Below, piece by piece: positions 59,306 through 64,000 of a stretch of 64,000 nucleotides of DNA; the first letter of the stretch is position 1; each line of letters starts with the position of its first letter. Under the pieces are notes generated by a model, which saw only the letters and a program-made list of their open reading frames with translations, searched no databases and was not told the DNA's origin. The position numbers and the translations under genes were made by a program. Source of the DNA: Dryas octopetala (Eukaryota > Streptophyta > Magnoliopsida > Rosales > Rosaceae); assembly GCA_963921425.1 (NCBI GenBank), contig OY992832.1:21736835-21800834 (forward strand), given 5' to 3'.

Positions 59306-60195
59306 TAGGGGTCTGCAAAAATATTCAAAAATTGAGTTTCGAACCGAATTAAACCGATTGGATCAGTTTAGTCTGACCTTTTTTTTTAATAAACCGCTGT
59401 CAGAAATAATTTTTTATTAAGTTAAAATCAAAACCGCTGTCAGGCTGTACGTGTTGTTTGTGTCTGTTTCTGCTGCCGTGGGGTTTTGTGCTGACCTTTT
59501 TTTTATTTTTTATTTTGTTTTCGGATATCAAACCAAATCAATCTGAATTTTGTGATTTAGTTTTGGTCTGTAATATTGAAATTTTCAATTTTAACCGAAC
59601 TGAACCGAACCACTACTGATAATATATATTTATTTTTATATATTAATTGGTTTATATATGATTTTAATACCATTATAGAGTAAATCAAGTTTCTTATTAT
59701 AATTTATATATGTTTGTATATATTTATTATAGTTTATTAAGTATATAGTTTATATTATATGATTTTAATATCTATTATAGAGTAAACCAAATTCCCTATT
59801 ATAGTTTATATATGTTTATAGTATATATAGTTTATACTTTTTAGGATTAGTTTATAATTTATAGTTTGTATATACTATACTAATAGGGTATATATATACT
59901 AAAACAATTATAGTTAAAGGTATATATATGGTTTAGGGTATAGATTGAGTATAATAGTATAGGTAATTGGTATAGAGTATACTAGTATATGGTATATGAG
60001 TATATGATATAAGGTATAGGGTATAGGGTATGAGGTTTAGGGTATACAAGTTTTTATCTGGTTTTTGGATAACCAAACCAGTCGGTTTGGGCTAGGCTTG
60101 GTTTAGTTTTGGTTCTTGAATTGGCCATTTCGAAAATGTTGGTTTGGTTACGATTATGCCTCTGTGGTTCGGTTTTTCGAACTATGCACACCCTA
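59306..60195. mobile_element. Non-autonomous hAT element with perfect 8-bp TSD
   Basis: It starts TAGGGGTCTGCAAAAA and ends (reverse) TAGGGTGTGCATAG. Both flanks read GAAAGGGT (59298-59305 and 60196-60203). Inside are 'aaccgaacc' words near both ends and AT-rich 'ggtatatag' repeats at 59.8-60.05 kb. No transposase. Confidence 0.85.
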
Positions 60196-60827
60196 GAAAG
60201 GGTGGGTAGAAAGGGTGGGTATATATAAGAAGTAGGTTTACTCACATAGTCACATGTTAGGAAGAGTCATGGCCACACATGCTATATATATATATATATA
60301 TATATGTTGCTCAATATGAATTGTCACATGTGTTATAAATAAATATTTTTAAGTACTATTTGGAGGAAATATATATATATATATATATATACTTCTAGTG
60401 CTTTATGGAAATACACATATGATGAATTGAGAAAGCATTTCCAAGCAGTGGTGGATCTAGTTAGTAAGTTAAAACAAAGCTAACCACTTTGTTAGACCCA
60501 CTGCACAATGTAATCTTAAAATCTGAACCATCTATCTTTTAGACTTTACTTCATAGATCATCTCTGAAAAAAATTTCAAAAATCGGAAGTCATTTAACAA
60601 TTTGATTATAATAACAACTATGCATATACTTTTATCAAAATAGTGTTCGTCTATTAATTTGATCACAATTAAATGACTAAATAATTTATTATTTAGTTGA
60701 TTTTTTGCAATAATTTATATGTGGTGGGCCCAAAAGCATGATTAGCTTCATATTAACTTGTTAATCAGTTAGCTTTAGAGCATTCATATATATATATATA
60801 TATATATATTGAGAGAGCTTTCCATTA

Positions 60828-61172
60828 AGGGATCATGATTACTTGTGAAGTCCACTTCATATTATATTTTGATAATCAAAATCATCTATTTTTTAGATTT
60901 CTATTTAAATATCATTAGTTGAACAAATTAATTAGGTAAATTAGAAACCATTTGACGTTGATTAAATTGTCAACATTTCAAGTGTTTATCGAAAACATTT
61001 TGTTCGTCTATTTGTTTGATCCAAATTAGATAGCTTAATGATTTTCGATTTGTCTAATTTGTTGCAAAGATGATCTTTGAATAAAGACCTACAAAAAATA
61101 AATGATTTGGATCATTAAATCAACGAGGGATCCCTTTCATAAAATTATTTAAGGAATCCCTTAATGAAAGGA
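60828..61172. mobile_element. MITE with CATTAAGGGAT ends
   Basis: The left end CTTTCCATTAAGGGATC and right end (reverse) CTTTCATTAAGGGATTCC are inverted. The inside belongs to the same family as 50275-50700. The flanks are AT repeats, so the target duplication is unclear. Confidence 0.65.
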
Positions 61173-61929
61173 GCATGTATATATATATTCTCTCTTTTCA
61201 TTTATTTTCTTTCTATTGGAATAGGTCAAATCCTTATATGTCCTAAATGTAATCCATTTCTCCCTGACTCACCACTTGGGCAAATCCAAAGAGCTTTTAA
61301 TAAATGAAAAATACTATTTCTTCGAACTTTTAGGGCATATGTGCACACCACACCATTACATAAAAAATTACTATTTTAAATTGGTTTTTTCAAAGCCCAA
61401 AAACAAATATACTTTGATAGGCCATCCCACATGTTTTGTGCAGTGAAAGGCCGGCCCACGTTTAATGAGTCGAGCGCTTGACATTTAAAAAAAAAAAAAA
61501 ACATTGTCATTATCTGACAGTAACAACCATTGTCACTATAATTAAAAAGAGACAACCAAAAGATCGCATAAAAGTGATGCGTATAGAATCTATAGATATA
61601 CCTTTTATCCTTATCTTACATAAACATGTAAAAAATTAATAAACAAACATAAAACACAAAATTCAAGCTTATGAAGTCACATCTACTCTAATTTCAACAG
61701 TCCATTATTACTGTTTGTTACTATCAAACAGTAATAATAGTTGTTATTGTTCGATAGTGACAATCTCTGTCCAAAACAAATAGGACATATATGATGAGCG
61801 CTTGCCACTTAGCATCAGCACCTCTACATTTATAACGTGACATTCTTTATCATTTTTAAAGATATGGGTGGACCTTTTTGACTTTACAAATATTACGTAG
61901 ATTAATGTAACATAAAGAAGACAATTGTT

Positions 61930-62035
61930 GAGATAGCCTAGTTGGAAGGATCGTAGAATTTGCCCCTGCATCTAAGTTCAGTTCCCCCTCTCCTTGAATG
62001 AAAAAAAAAAAAGAAGAAAAAAAAAAAAGAAGGTA
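61930..62035 (+). mobile_element. Candidate tRNA-derived SINE
   Basis: A box A-like GATAGCCTAGTTGG (61932-61945) is followed 28 bases later by a box B-like AAGTTCAGTTCC and then an A-rich tail (61998-62035). This order and spacing are those of an RNA polymerase III promoter in a SINE. Box B is degenerate and no flanking duplication was identified. Confidence 0.5.
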
Positions 62036-63208
62036 ACAATGGGAAGCATAGAGTAGACTTATATCATTATCTGTTTTAGAATTCAATGTAAGAATCAAGG
62101 AAAAAAATAAGTTCGGAGTGAAAATTTTGGTTTATAGTATTGTCCTTAATTAATAGTAGCTTCGGAATTGATATAAAAAAATAAACAACTTAATAGTACC
62201 TACAAGTTAATTAGGTTTTGAAAATATTACACTCGGCATGAAGTGTAGAGAAGTTAGCTCAACTACCATTGAACCGTTCTTCATTGACATTGAAGTATAA
62301 AATTGATGGAATTAAACAAGTGGTGCCCTGATATGAGATAACTGGCTCTTGAAATGGACATGGCCCTTATTTACTGCAAAACGTAGAAAATTGAATAAGA
62401 ATTAATTATGTGATTCATCTGTTTCAGCAAGCACCATAATTTGGGTATTCATAGTTTTAAATTTAACTTTTGTTGCGTGTATTGTCATAGTTCTAAAACC
62501 TCCTAGCTAATACATGAAAATGGTAGAAAAAGAAAAAAACTCAGAAGTACGTATTTTTTCTTTTAGAATATCCACCACTTATTTACGATTGATTTTGGAT
62601 TAGAGCTCATATTCCTACACTTTTCACCACCTTTTTTCTTCATGTACTCTTACAATCCAATTACATTTAACTTTTAGCATATATAACTCCATGATAACTG
62701 CATCCTTAAGTATTTTCGATTATGGAGTTGTTCAATTTCTTCGAAGAAAATGTTCTAAAACCCAACTCTTTTTCTAACTTTTTTTTTTTTTCTTCTTTTC
62801 AACTTTCTCACAATCGTTGGAACGTATGATATTGTGAGACCTATGTAGAACTGACTTCATATGAGAGAGTAACTGGAAAACAACACAAAAAAGCCAGGAT
62901 TCTATAGCATCTACCTTTCTTCAGAATGAGGATTACTAGATCAAAGGAACAATTTATCATTAGGAAAACAGCACAAGTTTAATTTGCATAGAACAGAGAA
63001 GAAAAGAAAAGGAGCATCCACAATCTCACAATAACCAATCTAACTCTAGATAGCTATCTGAACCCTAAATCAACTCGTTCAAAAACATAAAAAGGGGAAA
63101 GAAAAGGAAAACTAAAAAGACTAAAACGCTAACAAATAGAGCCAAGTTTTGGTGCTTCATGAGAAGACGATAAAGGAAGCTAGCCTTATGTATTAATCCT
63201 CCTTAACT

Positions 63209-63538
63209 TCATATCATCTTGGGGCTTTCTTCATTAAGGAAAGCAAGCAAGACTGTGCTTTTGCATTTTGGGCACTTGGGATCCACTCCAGATAGCATGA
63301 AGTACATGAGACACCTTGGACACCCCGCAAGCACCATGGCTTTTGCTTCGGGCCTGCTCGGGTAGTGCATGGTCTGATCTTCGGGCTCCGATGACACACA
63401 TGACCCGTCCATCGACATAATTTCCGAGGAAGATTCAGATGCATTTGGGGAGTCAATTGGTGAGTTAGCCCTTGGAGGAGACAGGTTCAGCTCCAATTCA
63501 AGCTTTGGACTACTTGCTGAAGATCTTCTACTACTCAT
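63209..63538 (-). CDS. GIR1/GIR2-like EAR-motif repressor with CxxC-CxxC domain, 109 aa
   Basis: One coding exon. The N-terminus has an EAR repression motif LELELNL (Leu 13, 15, 17, 19) followed by SPPRANS, then a Ser/Glu-rich linker. The C-terminal half has MVLAGCPRCLMYFMLSGVDP followed by KCPKCKSTVLLAFLN, with Cys pairs at about 73/76 and 89/92 that would bind zinc. This matches the plant GL2-interacting repressor family, small nuclear adaptors that recruit TOPLESS-type corepressors and act in root-hair and epidermal development. The family match is firm; the exact orthologue and role are inferred. A leader intron at 63577-63697 (plus coordinates) ends just upstream of the start codon. Confidence 0.9.
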   Translation of the reverse strand: MSSRRSSASSPKLELELNLSPPRANSPIDSPNASESSSEIMSMDGSCVSSEPEDQTMHYPSRPEAKAMVLAGCPRCLMYFMLSGVDPKCPKCKSTVLLAFLNEESPKMI

Positions 63539-63576
63539 CTTTGTGTCTCTCCTTAATTGTAATATCTAGCTATCAC

Positions 63577-63697
63577 CTGTTAAAAACCATGTAACAAAAA
63601 TATACAATTGGCCATTCAGTTTATGATTAAAGAAACAAAAGTGTAACAGGAAATTAAAAATTAAATATTTTTAATAGATGATATATCAATATCTTAC
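63577..63697 (-). other. Leader intron of the GIR-like gene
   Basis: On the minus strand, CATAAG|GTAAGAT is the donor and TTTTTAACAG|GTGATAG the acceptor, giving a 121-base AT-rich intron. The start codon lies 38 bases after the acceptor. Confidence 0.65.
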
Positions 63698-63810
63698 CTT
63701 ATGTAAGATAAGGAAGATAGCCTTTGCTAATCAAATAGAGAAACAAGATTGAAGCTAAGAGATAGAGTCACAGCTGTGGTTGGGTGAAGATGTTCTAAGG
63801 TAAAACCAGC

Positions 63811-63819
63811 TATATATAG
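63811..63819 (-). promoter_or_regulatory. TATA box of the GIR-like gene
   Basis: GCTATATATA on the minus strand, about 110 bases before the proposed leader donor. This fits a transcription start near 63780. Confidence 0.55.
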
Positions 63820-63901
63820 CAGGGTCATAGTAATTAATGCATGCCTTAATGGGTTTGGTGTTATACTATTGAACCTCTTAAGGCCATATAAAGAAATGAA
63901 A

Positions 63902-63905
<4 letters not shown>

Positions 63906-63998
<93 letters not shown>
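63906..63998. repeat. Long GA microsatellite upstream of the GIR-like gene
   Basis: About 46 uninterrupted GA units, reading as CT on the gene's strand, lie about 90 bases upstream of the TATA box. The tract runs to the window end, so its real length may be greater. It could be a GAGA-type (BPC) binding region or be polymorphic. Confidence 0.95.

Positions 63999-64000
<2 letters not shown>

Larger units (their letters stand above)
60204..63000. other. AT-rich intergenic DNA with MITEs and AT microsatellites
   Basis: AT runs lie near 60281-60305, 60367-60391 and 60787-60810. The MITE-like unit 60828-61172 and a SINE-like unit at 61930 are listed separately. A poly-A and A/G-rich tract lies at 61998-62035. 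No gene is supported. Confidence 0.55.

Noticed and set aside
59990..60050. Telomere-like 'tatagggtatagggt' run
   Set aside because: The units are irregular and lie inside a hAT element; they are not TTTAGGG repeats.
1..64000. Intact tRNA or rRNA genes, CRISPR arrays, bacterial operons
   Set aside because: I saw none. The only tRNA-like box A/B patterns look like degenerate SINEs. The regular repeats are microsatellites or tandem duplications.

Overview
This 64 kb window is plant nuclear DNA from a dicot. The evidence is spliced genes with AT-rich GT-AG introns, a NAC transcription factor, plant-type TAF4 and GIR-type proteins, a Ty1/copia element, and very many short TIR elements and GA/AT microsatellites. 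A woody rosid, perhaps Rosaceae, is a guess from the style of the proteins; nothing in the sequence proves it. There are no bacterial, organellar or viral genes and no CRISPR array.

Five genes can be supported. (1) A membrane-tethered NAC factor of four exons, 385 aa (6563-13452, +). (2) TFIID subunit TAF4, 14 coding exons and 931 aa (20172-26381, +), with a likely leader exon near 17.6-18.2 kb. (3) A two-exon short-chain dehydrogenase (29752-30643, +) with intact motifs but a frameshift near 30.23 kb. (4) A two-exon, 108-aa small protein with one membrane segment and a coiled coil (43350-46193, +). (5) A 109-aa EAR-motif, CxxC/CxxC protein of the GIR1/GIR2 type (63209-63538, -), with a leader intron, a TATA box and a long GA tract upstream. 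They look like independent, separately promoted plant genes, not a cluster or pathway.

The rest is mostly mobile DNA. A decayed, truncated copia element lies at 1.93-5.45 kb (-). A Ty3-like LTR end with a primer-binding site lies near 38.33 kb. Four hAT-type elements were delimited: 11513-12315 (perfect 8-bp TSD, in NAC intron 3), 15085-15442 (7/8), 39656-40621 (imperfect TSD) and 59306-60195 (perfect 8-bp TSD). Several elements sit inside others (14.7-15.8, 32.2-34.5 and 39.4-40.7 kb).

The most interesting pattern is a set of TIR or foldback elements flanked by 7-bp rather than 8-9-bp duplications: 13453-14241, 40918-41665, 52073-52420 and 54438-55525, with a possible fifth at 56056-57160. 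Several begin AGG or AGR. One inserted exactly behind the NAC stop codon. Another has a natural empty site in a neighbouring tandem duplicate. From 46.5 to 63 kb the window is gene-poor, AT-rich and filled with related short repeats and tandem duplications.
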